The notes beneath the pieces were generated by a model. It did no database searches, was not told where the DNA came from, and worked only from the letters and a program-made list of their open reading frames with translations. 64,000 bases of DNA from Alcanivorax sp. GTDB lineage: Bacteria; Pseudomonadota; Gammaproteobacteria; Pseudomonadales; Alcanivoracaceae. The DNA lies in contig NZ_CP051240.1 in the NCBI RefSeq assembly GCF_017794965.1, forward strand, positions 868,001 through 932,000. The letters are read 5' to 3'. The position numbers and the translations under genes are program-made. The first letter of the stretch is position 1, and each line of letters begins with the position of its first letter. Below, piece after piece: positions 23,910 through 33,366 of the stretch.

Positions 23910-24341
23910 ATGGCTGTTGAGCGCACCCTCTCTATCATCAAGCCTGATGCCGTGGCCAAGAACGTAATCGGCGACATCGTTGCCCGTTTCGAGAAGGCTG
24001 ACCTGAAAGTTGTCGCCATGAAGATGGTACACCTGATCGACGAGCAGGCCGGCGGTTTCTACGCCGAGCACAAAGAGCGTCCTTTCTTCAAGGATCTGGT
24101 GTCCTTCATGACCAGTGGTCCTGTTGTGGTTCAGGTTCTGGAAGGCGAAGGCGCCGTAGCCAAGAACCGTGACCTGATGGGTGCTACCAACCCTGCGGAC
24201 GCGGAAGCCGGAACCATTCGTGCCGATTTCGCTCAAACCATTGACGAAAACGCGGTACATGGCTCCGACTCCACCGAGTCTGCTGCCCGTGAAGTGGCCT
24301 ACTTCTTCTCTGACGAAGAACTGTGCCCGCGCACCCGCTAA
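23910..24341 (+). CDS. ndk: Nucleoside diphosphate kinase
   Basis: NDK of 143 residues that balances NTP pools. Starts MAVERTLSIIKPDAV from ATG 23910 with CTGGAG upstream (GTG 23898 in frame is rejected). The phospho-His117 lies in ENAVHGSDS. A TATAAT at 23779-23784 is a likely -10. It begins the conserved run ndk-rlmN-pilW-rodZ-ispG-hisS. Confidence 0.96.
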   Translation: MAVERTLSIIKPDAVAKNVIGDIVARFEKADLKVVAMKMVHLIDEQAGGFYAEHKERPFFKDLVSFMTSGPVVVQVLEGEGAVAKNRDLMGATNPADAEAGTIRADFAQTIDENAVHGSDSTESAAREVAYFFSDEELCPRTR

Positions 24342-24428
24342 GTTTCAGCGAGTGAGCAACCTCCAGCCACGGCCTTCGGTCGTGGCTGGCGCTTATCAGG
24401 AAACCGTGTTTCCTACTGGAGAAATGCC

Positions 24429-25571
24429 ATGACAGCCCAACAGAAAGTCAATCTGCTCGGTCTCGATCGCCCGCAAATGGAAGCGTTCTTCCTGGAAATG
24501 GGGGAGAAGAAATTCCGTGCCCAGCAGGTGCTGAAGTGGATCCACCATCATCAGGCGGATTCGTTCGAGCAAATGACCGATGTCGGCAAGGCATTGCGCC
24601 AGAAACTCTCCGAGGTGGCGGAAATTCGCGCTCCGGAAGTGATCCACGAGAGCATCAGCCGTGACGGCACCCGCAAATGGGTGTTCGAAATGGATAACGG
24701 TGGTGCCGTGGAAACCGTCTTTATTCCCGATGGCCGCCGCGGCACCCTGTGTGTGTCGTCCCAGGTGGGCTGTGCCGTGGACTGCAGCTTCTGCTCCACT
24801 GGCAAGCAGGGCTTCCAGCGGGACATGACCAGTGCCGAAATCATCGGCCAGGTGTGGCAGGCCAGCCGGTCCTTTGGTCCGCGCCGCAATCTGGGCGAGC
24901 ACCCGATCACCAATGTGGTGATGATGGGCATGGGCGAGCCCCTGCTCAACTATGACAAGGTGCTCACTGCCATGCGCATCATGAAGGATGACCTGGGCTA
25001 CGGCATTGGCAAGAAGCGTATTACCCTGTCTACCTCCGGGGTGATCCCGAAGATGGACCAGCTCAGCCAGGACCTGGATGTGGCGCTGGCGGTCAGCCTG
25101 CACGCGCCCAATGACGAGCTGCGCAATGAACTGGTACCGCTGAACCGCAAGTATCCGCTCAAAGAGCTGATGGCGGCCTGCAAGCGCTACACCAAGAATA
25201 TTTCCCACAAGCACAACACCATCACCATGGAATATGTGATGCTCCGGGATGTGAACGACAAACCGGAACATGCCCGCCAGTTGGTTAAACTGCTTAACGG
25301 CATTCCGGTGAAGGTGAACCTGATCCCGTTCAATCCTTTTCCCCATGCGGGCTATGAACGCTCACGCAAGAGCGATATTCTGGAGTTTCATAAGTATCTG
25401 AATGACAATGGATTGTTGACTACGGTCAGGACGACGCGCGGTGATGATATCGACGCCGCCTGTGGTCAGCTGGTGGGGCAGGTGCAGGACCGTACCCGGC
25501 GCAGTGAGCGCTGGAAGCAATCCATTTTTCACCGCTCTGAACACACGGATAACAATACAGCGCAAGCGTAA
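24429..25571 (+). CDS. rlmN: 23S rRNA (A2503-C2)/tRNA (A37) methyltransferase RlmN
   Basis: Radical-SAM methyltransferase of 380 residues. The cluster cysteines are Cys115, Cys119 and Cys122 (CAVDCSFC), and the catalytic Cys near residue 345-350 lies in DIDAACGQL. It uses two SAM and a methyl-Cys intermediate. Strong ribosome site (CTGGAG) before the ATG. The stop overlaps the pilW start. Confidence 0.96.
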   Translation: MTAQQKVNLLGLDRPQMEAFFLEMGEKKFRAQQVLKWIHHHQADSFEQMTDVGKALRQKLSEVAEIRAPEVIHESISRDGTRKWVFEMDNGGAVETVFIPDGRRGTLCVSSQVGCAVDCSFCSTGKQGFQRDMTSAEIIGQVWQASRSFGPRRNLGEHPITNVVMMGMGEPLLNYDKVLTAMRIMKDDLGYGIGKKRITLSTSGVIPKMDQLSQDLDVALAVSLHAPNDELRNELVPLNRKYPLKELMAACKRYTKNISHKHNTITMEYVMLRDVNDKPEHARQLVKLLNGIPVKVNLIPFNPFPHAGYERSRKSDILEFHKYLNDNGLLTTVRTTRGDDIDAACGQLVGQVQDRTRRSERWKQSIFHRSEHTDNNTAQA

Positions 25572-26353
25572 TGAATCCTTTTATTCGCGGTTTTCTTGGC
25601 CTGCTGGTTGCAGGCTTTCTCACCACCGGTTGTGTGACGGTGGAATCCGGCGGGCGGGAAGTCAAAGTCGATGAAGCAGTGACCAGTCGTGTTGCTGCCG
25701 GGCTACAGTATCTTCAGCAGGGTGACCCTGCCGAGGCGCGTCGACATTTCTCCCGTGCACTCCAGCTCGATGATGACAGTGCGGTGGCGCATAACGCCAT
25801 GGCACTGCTCTACAAGTACGAGCAGGACCCGGAGATGGAAGAATATCACTACAAAAAGGCGGTCAGTGCTGATCGCAGCTACTCACCCGCACAGAACAAC
25901 TACGGCACGCTGCTGTATTCCCGAGGCGAGTATGACGATGCCCTGAAGCGTTTCGAGCGGGCCGCCAATGATCCCAGTTACAGTGGTCGTGGCAGTGCCT
26001 GGGAAAACATGGGGCGTTGCTACCGGGAGCTGGGCCAGGATGAGGCCGCCCAGAAGGCCTTTATCAAGGCGCTGCGCCTGAATCCCCGTGCTGTGCTTCC
26101 CAATCTTGAACTGGCCGACCTTTACTTCCAGGAGGATCGTGCGCGGCTGGCCTGGGATTACTATCAGCAGTATGTCCAGCGTTCAGACCGTCAGAGTGCC
26201 CGCTCGCTGTTGCTGGGCGCCCAGCTGGCTTCCACGCTGGACTACAAGGATCAACTGTCGAGCTATGCGCTGGCACTGGAAAACCTCTATCGTCGCTCAC
26301 CGGAGTTTCGTGAGTGGCAGGACTGGAAAGCTTCACGGGAGAGCGCACAATGA
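25571..26353 (+). CDS. pilW: Type IV pilus biogenesis/stability lipoprotein PilW (PilF)
   Basis: Outer-membrane pilotin-type TPR lipoprotein of 260 residues. The lipobox is LTTGC at about 17-21. TPR repeats follow (GLQYLQQGDPAEARRHFSRAL is the first; NNYGTLLYSRGEYDDALKRF the third; both longer than shown here). It helps assemble the PilQ secretin. The position between rlmN and rodZ is the standard gammaproteobacterial order. It overlaps rodZ by 4 bases. Confidence 0.93.
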   Translation: MNPFIRGFLGLLVAGFLTTGCVTVESGGREVKVDEAVTSRVAAGLQYLQQGDPAEARRHFSRALQLDDDSAVAHNAMALLYKYEQDPEMEEYHYKKAVSADRSYSPAQNNYGTLLYSRGEYDDALKRFERAANDPSYSGRGSAWENMGRCYRELGQDEAAQKAFIKALRLNPRAVLPNLELADLYFQEDRARLAWDYYQQYVQRSDRQSARSLLLGAQLASTLDYKDQLSSYALALENLYRRSPEFREWQDWKASRESAQ

Positions 26354-27222
26354 GTGACAAGATGGTGGTGTTGCCCGGTGAGCGTTGCCGCAAGGCCCGC
26401 GAGGCCATGGGCTGGACTCCCGCAGAAGCCGCCAAGCGAATGCATCTGTCCCAGACCTATCTGCTGGCGCTGGAAGCCGATGATTACGAGCGTCTGCCAG
26501 AGGCAACCTTCGTCAAGGGTTACCTCAGGAATTATGCTCGCCTGCTGGGACTGCCCGCGGATGAGGTAGCCAACACCTTCCAGCAGATGGTCAACGAGGA
26601 TGCGTTCGACAAGCCGCTGGAGCTGCCGAGCATGCCCCGTCGTCCAAAACTGTTCGCCCGTCCACTGGGCTGGGTGCTGATTGCGGTTGTGGTGGGTGTG
26701 CTGGCGGTGCTGTTCTGGCCCCAGGCGGGGAACGAGACGGTCGCCCCTGAGCCGGTGAATGACATGAGCGAGGATGCCGGTCTGGACAACCCGGCCACAT
26801 CAGCGCCGCTTTCCTCTGGCGAAGAGGATGCTGCTGATATGGCCGAGGCGGATGCTCTGGAAATGGACGACACCCAGGCGCTGCCAGACGGTGAGACGCT
26901 GGATGCGCCGGTCGAGGCTGAGGCACCGGTCGCCGAGCCGGAAGCCCCGGCGGTCGATCCACAAATGCTGGCGTCCAACGGTCTGGACCGTCTGGTGCTG
27001 GACCTGTCAGCGGACTGCTGGATGGAAATTCGCGATGCCAATAACCGCGTGCTTCGCCAGGGGGTGAAACCTGCGGGTGCCACCCTGCGCGTGGATGGCC
27101 GGGCACCTTTTAGTCTCAAGATCGGCGACGCGGCCGCAGTGAGCGAAATGTATCTCAATGGTGAGGCTGTCACCTTGCCGACGGATTCTCCTGGTAGCGT
27201 GGTCAAACTGACGCTCCCCTGA
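26350..27222 (+). CDS. rodZ: Cytoskeleton protein RodZ
   Basis: Inner-membrane cell-shape protein of 290 residues. A cytoplasmic HTH domain (about 8-75, with AAKRMHLSQTYLLALE) is followed by one membrane helix at about 109-128, an acidic Pro/Ala/Glu-rich periplasmic linker, and a C-terminal DUF4115 beta domain (about 210-290, with CWMEIRDANNRVL). It links MreB to the rod complex. ATG 26350 overlaps the pilW stop. Confidence 0.93.
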   Translation: MSDKMVVLPGERCRKAREAMGWTPAEAAKRMHLSQTYLLALEADDYERLPEATFVKGYLRNYARLLGLPADEVANTFQQMVNEDAFDKPLELPSMPRRPKLFARPLGWVLIAVVVGVLAVLFWPQAGNETVAPEPVNDMSEDAGLDNPATSAPLSSGEEDAADMAEADALEMDDTQALPDGETLDAPVEAEAPVAEPEAPAVDPQMLASNGLDRLVLDLSADCWMEIRDANNRVLRQGVKPAGATLRVDGRAPFSLKIGDAAAVSEMYLNGEAVTLPTDSPGSVVKLTLP

Positions 27223-27240
27223 TCAATACCGAGACAAGCC

Positions 27241-28359
27241 ATGGAACCGGAAGTCAAAATCGAGCGCCGCAAGACCCGACAGATCTTTGTCGGCAAGGTG
27301 CCGGTGGGCGGTGACGCGCCCATCTCCGTTCAAAGCATGACCAATACTGAAACCTGCGACGTGGCGGCCACCGTGGGCCAGATTCAGCGTTTGCAGGATG
27401 CCGGCGTGGATATCGTGCGGGTCTCCGTGCCGACCATGGAGGCGGCGGACGCCTTCGGTGAAATCCGCAAGCAGGTGGATGTGCCGCTGGTGGCGGACAT
27501 TCATTACGACTACAAGATCGCTCTGGCCGTGGCTGAAAAGGGCGTGGACTGCCTGCGTATCAATCCCGGCAACATCGGCCGCGAGGATCGTATCAAGGCG
27601 GTTATCCAGTGCGCCAAAGACAAGGGTATTCCCATCCGCATCGGTGTGAATGCCGGCTCACTGGAAAAGGAACTGCAGCGTAAATACGGTGAGCCCACCT
27701 CCGACGCCCTGGTGGAGTCCGCCATGCGTCATGTGGATATTCTGGATCGCCACGATTTCCAGGATTTCAAGGTCAGCGTGAAGGCGTCCAACGTGTTCAT
27801 GACCCTGCAGGCCTACCGCAAGTTGTCGCAGCAGATCGAGCAGCCCCTGCATCTTGGGGTCACCGAGGCTGGTACCTTCCGTTCTGGCACCGTGAAGTCA
27901 GCGGTGGCCCTGGGCTCCCTGCTGATGGAGGGTATCGGTGACACCATCCGTATTTCCCTGGCCGCCGACCCGGTAGAAGAAGTGCGTGTAGGCTTCGACA
28001 TTCTGAAGAGTCTGAACCTGCGCAAGAAAGGCGTGAACATCATTGCCTGTCCCAGCTGTTCGCGGCAGAACTTCGATGTGATCAAGACCGTTAATGAACT
28101 GGAAGCGCGCCTGGAAGACATCAATGAGTCCGTGGATCTGGCGGTGATTGGCTGCCTGGTCAACGGGCCCGGCGAAGCCCGGGAAGCGGATGTGGGCCTC
28201 ACCGGTGGCACCCCCAATAATCTCTCCTACCTGAATGGCGAAAAAAGCCATCACGTCACCAAGGACGATCTGGTGGACGAGCTGGAGCGGATGGTGCGCG
28301 CCAAGGTCAAGAAGCAGCGCGAAGATGAAGAAAAAGGCATCATCGCGCGTAGTGAATAA
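27241..28359 (+). CDS. ispG: 4-hydroxy-3-methylbut-2-enyl-diphosphate synthase (IspG/GcpE)
   Basis: [4Fe-4S] enzyme of the MEP isoprenoid pathway, 372 residues. The cluster ligands are in IACPSCSRQ (two Cys) and VIGCLVNGPGEA (one Cys), with the conserved Glu after it. The TIM-barrel start KTRQIFVGKVPVGGDAPISV is typical. It depends on the Fe-S machinery encoded nearby. Co-directional with rodZ (18-base gap). Confidence 0.97.
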   Translation: MEPEVKIERRKTRQIFVGKVPVGGDAPISVQSMTNTETCDVAATVGQIQRLQDAGVDIVRVSVPTMEAADAFGEIRKQVDVPLVADIHYDYKIALAVAEKGVDCLRINPGNIGREDRIKAVIQCAKDKGIPIRIGVNAGSLEKELQRKYGEPTSDALVESAMRHVDILDRHDFQDFKVSVKASNVFMTLQAYRKLSQQIEQPLHLGVTEAGTFRSGTVKSAVALGSLLMEGIGDTIRISLAADPVEEVRVGFDILKSLNLRKKGVNIIACPSCSRQNFDVIKTVNELEARLEDINESVDLAVIGCLVNGPGEAREADVGLTGGTPNNLSYLNGEKSHHVTKDDLVDELERMVRAKVKKQREDEEKGIIARSE

Positions 28360-28441
28360 CTGACGCTGGATGGCGGATCCCCGACGCCTGACGCCATGAT
28401 GGTGGTTGCGTCGGGCGTTTCGCGTCCGGCGTCCAGCGTTT
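28360..28441. repeat. Imperfect inverted repeat, GACGCC/GGCGTC family
   Basis: CTGACGCTGGATGGCGGAT...GACGCCTGACGCC pairs loosely with GCGTCGGGCG...GCGTCCGGCGTCCAGCG. It separates ispG from hisS and resembles the elements at 1427 and 41299. Confidence 0.7.
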
Positions 28442-28454
28442 TGAAGGAAATGCA

Positions 28455-29735
28455 GTGAGCAAGGCAGGAAATAAAAAAATCACTTCCATTCGCGGGATGA
28501 ATGACATCCTGCCGGAGCAGACCGGCCTGTGGCAGTGGCTGGAAGACAAGGTGCGCGGTGTGCTGGCCAGTTATGGCTACCAGGAGATCCGCATGCCGAT
28601 TGTGGAGCAGACCGATCTGTTCAAGCGCAGCATCGGTGAAGTGACCGACATCGTCGAAAAGGAAATGTACACCTTTGACGACCGTAACGGTGACAGCCTG
28701 ACTCTGCGTCCGGAAGGAACTGCCAGCTGTGTGCGTGCCTGTGAGCAGCACGGTCTGCTCTATAATCAGGTGCAGCGGCTCTGGTATACCGGCCCCATGT
28801 TCCGTCACGAGCGCCCCCAGGCGGGTCGCTACCGCCAGTTCCACCAGATCGGGGTGGAAACGTTCGGTATGGACGGTCCCGATATCGACGCCGAGGTCAT
28901 CCTGATGACCGCGCGCCTGTGGAAAGCGCTTGGGCTGGCAGACAAGGTGACCCTGGAGCTGAATTCCCTGGGCGACAGTGATGATCGCGCTCGTTACCGC
29001 GATGCCCTGGTGGCCTACCTGCAGGCGCATGTGGAGCAGATCGACGAAGATTCCCGCAAGCGCATCGAGCGTAGCCCCTTGCGGGTGCTGGACAGCAAGG
29101 ACCCGGGGACCCGTCAGGTGCTGGAAAATGCCCCGCAACTGGCGGACTACCTGAATGATGATGCCCGTGCCCACTTCGATGGGCTGAAAGCCTTGCTGGA
29201 TGCCAATGGCATTGCTTATAAAGTGAATCCCTATCTGGTGCGCGGTCTCGACTACTACGGCAAGACCGTGTTTGAGTGGGTCACCGATGCACTGGGGGCC
29301 CAGGGGACGGTTTGTGCCGGTGGGCGCTACGACGGTCTGGTGGAACAGCTGGGCGGCAAGCCGACCCCGGCGGTGGGCTTCGCCATGGGCGTCGAGCGAC
29401 TGATTTTGCTGGTGGAACAGGAAAAGCCGGAACTGTCAGCGCCGGTGGACGTCTATGTGATGGCCATGGGCGATGTGTTGGCCCCCACCATGGCGCTGGC
29501 CGAAGAGTTGCGTGATGCCCTGCCGGGCAAGAGCGTGCAACTGCATTGCGGTGGTGGCAGTTTCAAAAGCCAGATGAAAAAGGCAGACCGCAGCGGTGCG
29601 GCCGTGGCCCTGATTATCGGCGAAGACGAACTGGCCAATGGCGTGGTGACAGTGAAGCCGCTGCGTGGTCAGGGTGAGCAGGTTCAGGTTGCCCAGGGTG
29701 ATGTGGCCAACGCGGTGACCTCGCTACTGGGATGA
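28455..29735 (+). CDS. hisS: Histidyl-tRNA synthetase
   Basis: Class II synthetase of 426 residues, beginning at GTG 28455 (AAGGAA site upstream). Motif 2 is at FRHERPQAGRYRQFHQ. The His-specific boxes are LVRGLDYYGKTVFEW (partly quoted) and GGRYDGL, and the anticodon-binding domain fills the C-terminus. It attaches histidine to tRNA-His. Precedes yfgM-bamB-der as usual. Confidence 0.97.
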   Translation: MSKAGNKKITSIRGMNDILPEQTGLWQWLEDKVRGVLASYGYQEIRMPIVEQTDLFKRSIGEVTDIVEKEMYTFDDRNGDSLTLRPEGTASCVRACEQHGLLYNQVQRLWYTGPMFRHERPQAGRYRQFHQIGVETFGMDGPDIDAEVILMTARLWKALGLADKVTLELNSLGDSDDRARYRDALVAYLQAHVEQIDEDSRKRIERSPLRVLDSKDPGTRQVLENAPQLADYLNDDARAHFDGLKALLDANGIAYKVNPYLVRGLDYYGKTVFEWVTDALGAQGTVCAGGRYDGLVEQLGGKPTPAVGFAMGVERLILLVEQEKPELSAPVDVYVMAMGDVLAPTMALAEELRDALPGKSVQLHCGGGSFKSQMKKADRSGAAVALIIGEDELANGVVTVKPLRGQGEQVQVAQGDVANAVTSLLG

Positions 29736-29788
29736 AGACAGCGACAAGCTTCAAGCTGCAAGTCGCGCTGCAGCTTGAGATGACAGAC

Positions 29789-29947
29789 GAGTTGAAAGTT
29801 TAAAGTTCAAAGTTGAAAAGCGCGGGCCCGGTTTTCTTGAGCTGGTCGGCCATGCCCGCGCTTCAGGACTGATGAATCGCGGAGACATCCTTTCCGGATG
29901 GCAATGCCTTTACCGCGTTTCAACTTTGAACTTTTAACTTTCAACTC
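29789..29947. repeat. Long inverted repeat of GTTGAAAGTT/AACTTTCAAC words
   Basis: Arms of about 30 bases at 29789-29820 and 29915-29947 are near-perfect complements made of repeated AAAGTT/AACTTT units. A 95-base GC-rich centre holds two smaller hairpins. Just upstream (29744-29782) is a second run of AAGCTTCAAGCTGCAAG type. Located between hisS and yfgM. Confidence 0.8.
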
Positions 29948-29998
29948 CGCCAAACAACGAACCCGAAACCCGGGATATAAAAACGAAAGGAGATCAGG

Positions 29999-30634
29999 GT
30001 GGTCGATTACATCCGTGACGAAGAAGAGCAGGCGGAACTGCTCAAGAACTGGTGGAAGGAAAACGGTACCGCCACCATCATCACCATTGTGCTGGCCGTG
30101 GCTGCGCTGATTGGCTGGCGCGAGTGGCAGGGCTACCAGGGTGAGCAGTCTGCGGATGCTTCCAGCCAGTATCAGAGCATGCTGGAATCCCTGGGGGCGG
30201 CTGAGGTAGACGCAGTGACCGAGAAAGCCGACGTCCTGATCGAGGATTTCCCTGGCACCGCCTATGCCGACCATGCCCGTCTTGCCAAGGCCAGTCTGGC
30301 CGTGTCCAAGGCGGACTATGATACGGCCGCCACGTTGCTGGAAGACGTGGCTGACAACGGTGCCACCGATGCGCTGACATACACTGCCAAGTTGCGTCTG
30401 GCACGGGTTCATCTGCAGCAACAGGCCTGGGACAAGGCGGAATCCGTACTGTCAGGCGCTTTCCCGGAGGCCTTCAACGGCATGGCCCTGGAGCTGCGCG
30501 GGGACGCCGCCAAGGGGCAGGGTGATCTGAATGCCGCGCAAGCCCGCTACAGCGAGGCGCTGGACGTACTGCAGGACGGTGGCGAAAAAGACCGTGTGCA
30601 GATGAAACTTGACGATCTGAAGACCGCTTCCTGA
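29999..30634 (+). CDS. yfgM: YfgM-like TPR membrane protein (SecYEG ancillary subunit)
   Basis: Protein of 211 residues with GTG start at 29999 behind AAAGGAG. A short cytoplasmic N-terminus (DEEEQAELLKNWWKENG) is the YfgM signature. One membrane helix follows (about 26-42) and then a periplasmic TPR-like domain. YfgM with PpiD aids substrates leaving the Sec channel. The neighbours hisS and bamB agree with this name. Confidence 0.92.
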   Translation: MVDYIRDEEEQAELLKNWWKENGTATIITIVLAVAALIGWREWQGYQGEQSADASSQYQSMLESLGAAEVDAVTEKADVLIEDFPGTAYADHARLAKASLAVSKADYDTAATLLEDVADNGATDALTYTAKLRLARVHLQQQAWDKAESVLSGAFPEAFNGMALELRGDAAKGQGDLNAAQARYSEALDVLQDGGEKDRVQMKLDDLKTAS

Positions 30635-30645
30635 ACAGGATTTTC

Positions 30646-31791
30646 ATGAGAAACCTTCTGCTTCCCCTGCTGCTCGCCAGTGTTGTGCTGGCGGGCTGCA
30701 GTTCCAATCCCAATGCCATCGAGCCCAATGAATTGCCCGACTTCGATGCCAGCTACAAGGTAAAGCGGCTGTGGAGTGAAGGCGTGGGTGATGGTTTGCA
30801 GGACAGCCAGCTAACCCTGCGGCCTGCGGTGACTGCACAGCAGGTGATTGCCGGTGACGTGGAAGGGCGGGTCTATGCCATCGACCGTGAAACCGGCAAG
30901 CGCCAATGGCGCATCAAGACCGGTGATCGCATTGCCGGGGCCTTCTATGCCGGTTACGGCATGGTGCTGTACGGCACCCGCGAAGGCATGGCGGTGGCGC
31001 TGGATGCAGAAACCGGTGAAACCCGCTGGCGTACCCAGCTCAGTGGAGAGGCGTTGGCGATTCCGGTGACAGAGGGTTCCCTGGCCATTTTCCAGACCCA
31101 GGATGGCCATGTGACGGCACTGGATGCTGAGACCGGTGAACAGCGCTGGGATTATGAAACGCCCCCGCCCACCCTGACTCTGCGTGGGCTGGCCCAGCCG
31201 ACCATTGCCGGCGACAAGGTTTACGCCGGGTTTGCCAATGCCAAGGTGGCGGCGCTGGATCTGGCCAGTGGTTCGCCGGTGTGGGAAACACGCATTGCGG
31301 AGGCGACCGGGCGTTCCGAGCTGGATCGTCTGGTGGATGTGGACGGTAACCTGATTGTGGAAGGCGGCGGCGTTTTCGCGGTGAGCTTTCAGGGCAAGAT
31401 CGGTGTGCTGGACCAGGATTCCGGTCGCCAGTACTGGGAAAAACCCATGTCCAGCGCCCATGTGATCAGTACCAGTGGTGCTGGCAGTCTGTTCGTGGCA
31501 GATGATGTAGGCGTGGTGCGGGCGGTGGATCAGCGAAGCGGCGCCGTGCTGTGGAAGCAGGACAAGCTCTACGGTCGCCGTCTCACCGGCAGTGCCTACC
31601 AGGACGGACTGGTCGCCGTTGGGGATTTCGAAGGGTATATCCACTGGCTGGATGCCGATGACGGCAGTATCGTGGCCCGCAAGCGCCATGATGGCGACGG
31701 CTTTGCGGGGACCCCGGTGGCCTATGATGATGTGCTTTATGTGGTGGGTTTTGATGGCAAGCTGTCGGCCTACCGATTGGAGCTTCGTTAA
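30646..31791 (+). CDS. bamB: Outer-membrane protein assembly factor BamB
   Basis: Lipoprotein of the BAM complex, 381 residues. The lipobox is LAGC at about 15-18. An eight-bladed PQQ-like propeller follows, with repeats such as VYAIDRETGKRQWR, ALDAETGETRWR and ALDAETGEQRWD. It binds BamA and helps barrel insertion. Starts 11 bases after yfgM. Confidence 0.96.
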   Translation: MRNLLLPLLLASVVLAGCSSNPNAIEPNELPDFDASYKVKRLWSEGVGDGLQDSQLTLRPAVTAQQVIAGDVEGRVYAIDRETGKRQWRIKTGDRIAGAFYAGYGMVLYGTREGMAVALDAETGETRWRTQLSGEALAIPVTEGSLAIFQTQDGHVTALDAETGEQRWDYETPPPTLTLRGLAQPTIAGDKVYAGFANAKVAALDLASGSPVWETRIAEATGRSELDRLVDVDGNLIVEGGGVFAVSFQGKIGVLDQDSGRQYWEKPMSSAHVISTSGAGSLFVADDVGVVRAVDQRSGAVLWKQDKLYGRRLTGSAYQDGLVAVGDFEGYIHWLDADDGSIVARKRHDGDGFAGTPVAYDDVLYVVGFDGKLSAYRLELR

Positions 31792-31820
31792 TCCTGACGC
31801 CGCAATCGTGCCATGATTCA

Positions 31821-31848
31821 AACGCCGACCCCTCTGGTCGGCGTTTTG
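31821..31848 (+). terminator. Probable intrinsic terminator after bamB
   Basis: The stem GCCGACC/GGTCGGC with a 5-base loop is followed by GTTTTG. The T-run is short, so read-through to der is possible. Confidence 0.65.
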
Positions 31849-31932
31849 CGTGCAGCGAACCAATCCGTTTCGCGTTACCATAGCGCCCAAATAGCGTTCA
31901 AATGGCGCTCAAATACTCATGCAGAGATACCT

Positions 31933-33339
31933 ATGAAGCCGGTTATCGCCCTGGTGGGGCGGCCCAATGTGGGCAAATCCACCCTGTTCAATCGCCTGAC
32001 CCGTACCCGCGATGCCCTGGTGGCAGATTTCCCGGGCCTCACCCGTGACCGTAAATACGGTGACGGCAGGCTGGGCGACTTCCTCTACACCGTGGTGGAT
32101 ACCGGTGGGATCGGGGAAAACGATGATGGCATTGATGTGCCGATGACCGAGCAATCCCTCACTGCGGTGGGGGAGGCCGATCTGGTGTTGTTCATGGTGG
32201 ACGGCCGGGCGGGATTGACCGCGGCGGACGAGCAGATAGCAGCGGAATTGCGCAAGCTTCCCAAGCCCACCTACCTGGTGGTGAACAAGACCGACGGCAT
32301 CGATCCGGACACGGCCATGGCCGACTTCTATACCCTGGGAATGACCGATGTGCTGCCCATTGCCGCAGCCCATGGCCGGGGGGTGCGCAGCATGATCGAG
32401 ACCGTGCTGGAGGCCTTTCCGGATCTGGAACCCTACTACGACGAAGACGGCGAGCCGGTGGATACCAACGATGGCAGCATTCGTGTGGCCGTACTGGGGC
32501 GCCCGAATGTGGGTAAATCCACCCTGATCAACCGGATGCTGGGCGAGGAGCGGGTGGTGGTGTTTGACCATGCCGGCACCACTCGGGATTCCATCGAAGT
32601 ACCCTTCGAGCGAATGGACAAGAAGTACACCCTGATCGACACCGCCGGGGTGCGGCGCCGTGGCAAGGTTTACGAGATGGTGGAAAAGTTTTCCGTTATC
32701 AAGGCCTTGCAGGCTGTTGAGGCAGCCCAGGTGGTGGTCATCGTGATCGATGCCCGGGAAGGCATCACCGACCAGGATCTTCACCTTTTGGGCTATGTTC
32801 TCGATAGTGGCCGCGCGCTTATGATAGCGGTGAACAAGTGGGATGGACTGGATGCCGACCACAAGGAGCGGGTACGTGTGGAACTGGGCCGCCGGCTGGA
32901 GTTTGCTCCCTGGGTGAAGATCAAGTTCATCTCCGCACTGCATGGTACCGGGGTTGGTGATCTTTGGGGTATGGTTGAAAAGGCATGGGACAGTGCCTTT
33001 ATCCGGATCGGCACCAACGAGATGACCCGTATCATGGAGGCGATTCTGGCGGGTCACCCGCCGCCGCGTAACGGTCGATTCCGGGCCAAATTGCGCTATG
33101 CGCACCTGGGGGGCAACAATCCGCCCACCATTGTGCTGCATGGCAACCGCACGGAATCCTTGCCCAACAGCTACAAGCGTTTCCTCGAAAACCGTTTCCG
33201 GGAAGCGCTCAAGCTGGAAGGGACGCCCATCCGGTTGGAGTTCAAGTCCGGCTCCAACCCCTATGAGGGCAAGAAGAATGTGCTCACCGATCGTCAGGCC
33301 CACAAGCGCCGCCGGATGATCAAGCGCATGAAGAAATAG
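31933..33339 (+). CDS. der: Ribosome-assembly GTPase Der (EngA)
   Basis: Tandem-G-domain GTPase of 468 residues, needed for 50S assembly. G1 motifs GRPNVGKSTLFN (about 9-20) and GRPNVGKSTLIN (about 185-196) with their DTGG/DTAG and NKTD/NKWD partners are all intact. A KH-like C-terminal domain ends in a basic tail (KRRRMIKRMKK). ATG 31933 is preferred over longer in-frame starts. Confidence 0.97.
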   Translation: MKPVIALVGRPNVGKSTLFNRLTRTRDALVADFPGLTRDRKYGDGRLGDFLYTVVDTGGIGENDDGIDVPMTEQSLTAVGEADLVLFMVDGRAGLTAADEQIAAELRKLPKPTYLVVNKTDGIDPDTAMADFYTLGMTDVLPIAAAHGRGVRSMIETVLEAFPDLEPYYDEDGEPVDTNDGSIRVAVLGRPNVGKSTLINRMLGEERVVVFDHAGTTRDSIEVPFERMDKKYTLIDTAGVRRRGKVYEMVEKFSVIKALQAVEAAQVVVIVIDAREGITDQDLHLLGYVLDSGRALMIAVNKWDGLDADHKERVRVELGRRLEFAPWVKIKFISALHGTGVGDLWGMVEKAWDSAFIRIGTNEMTRIMEAILAGHPPPRNGRFRAKLRYAHLGGNNPPTIVLHGNRTESLPNSYKRFLENRFREALKLEGTPIRLEFKSGSNPYEGKKNVLTDRQAHKRRRMIKRMKK

Positions 33340-33366
33340 CGCGTTAGCCTCAGGGAGGGGGTTGCT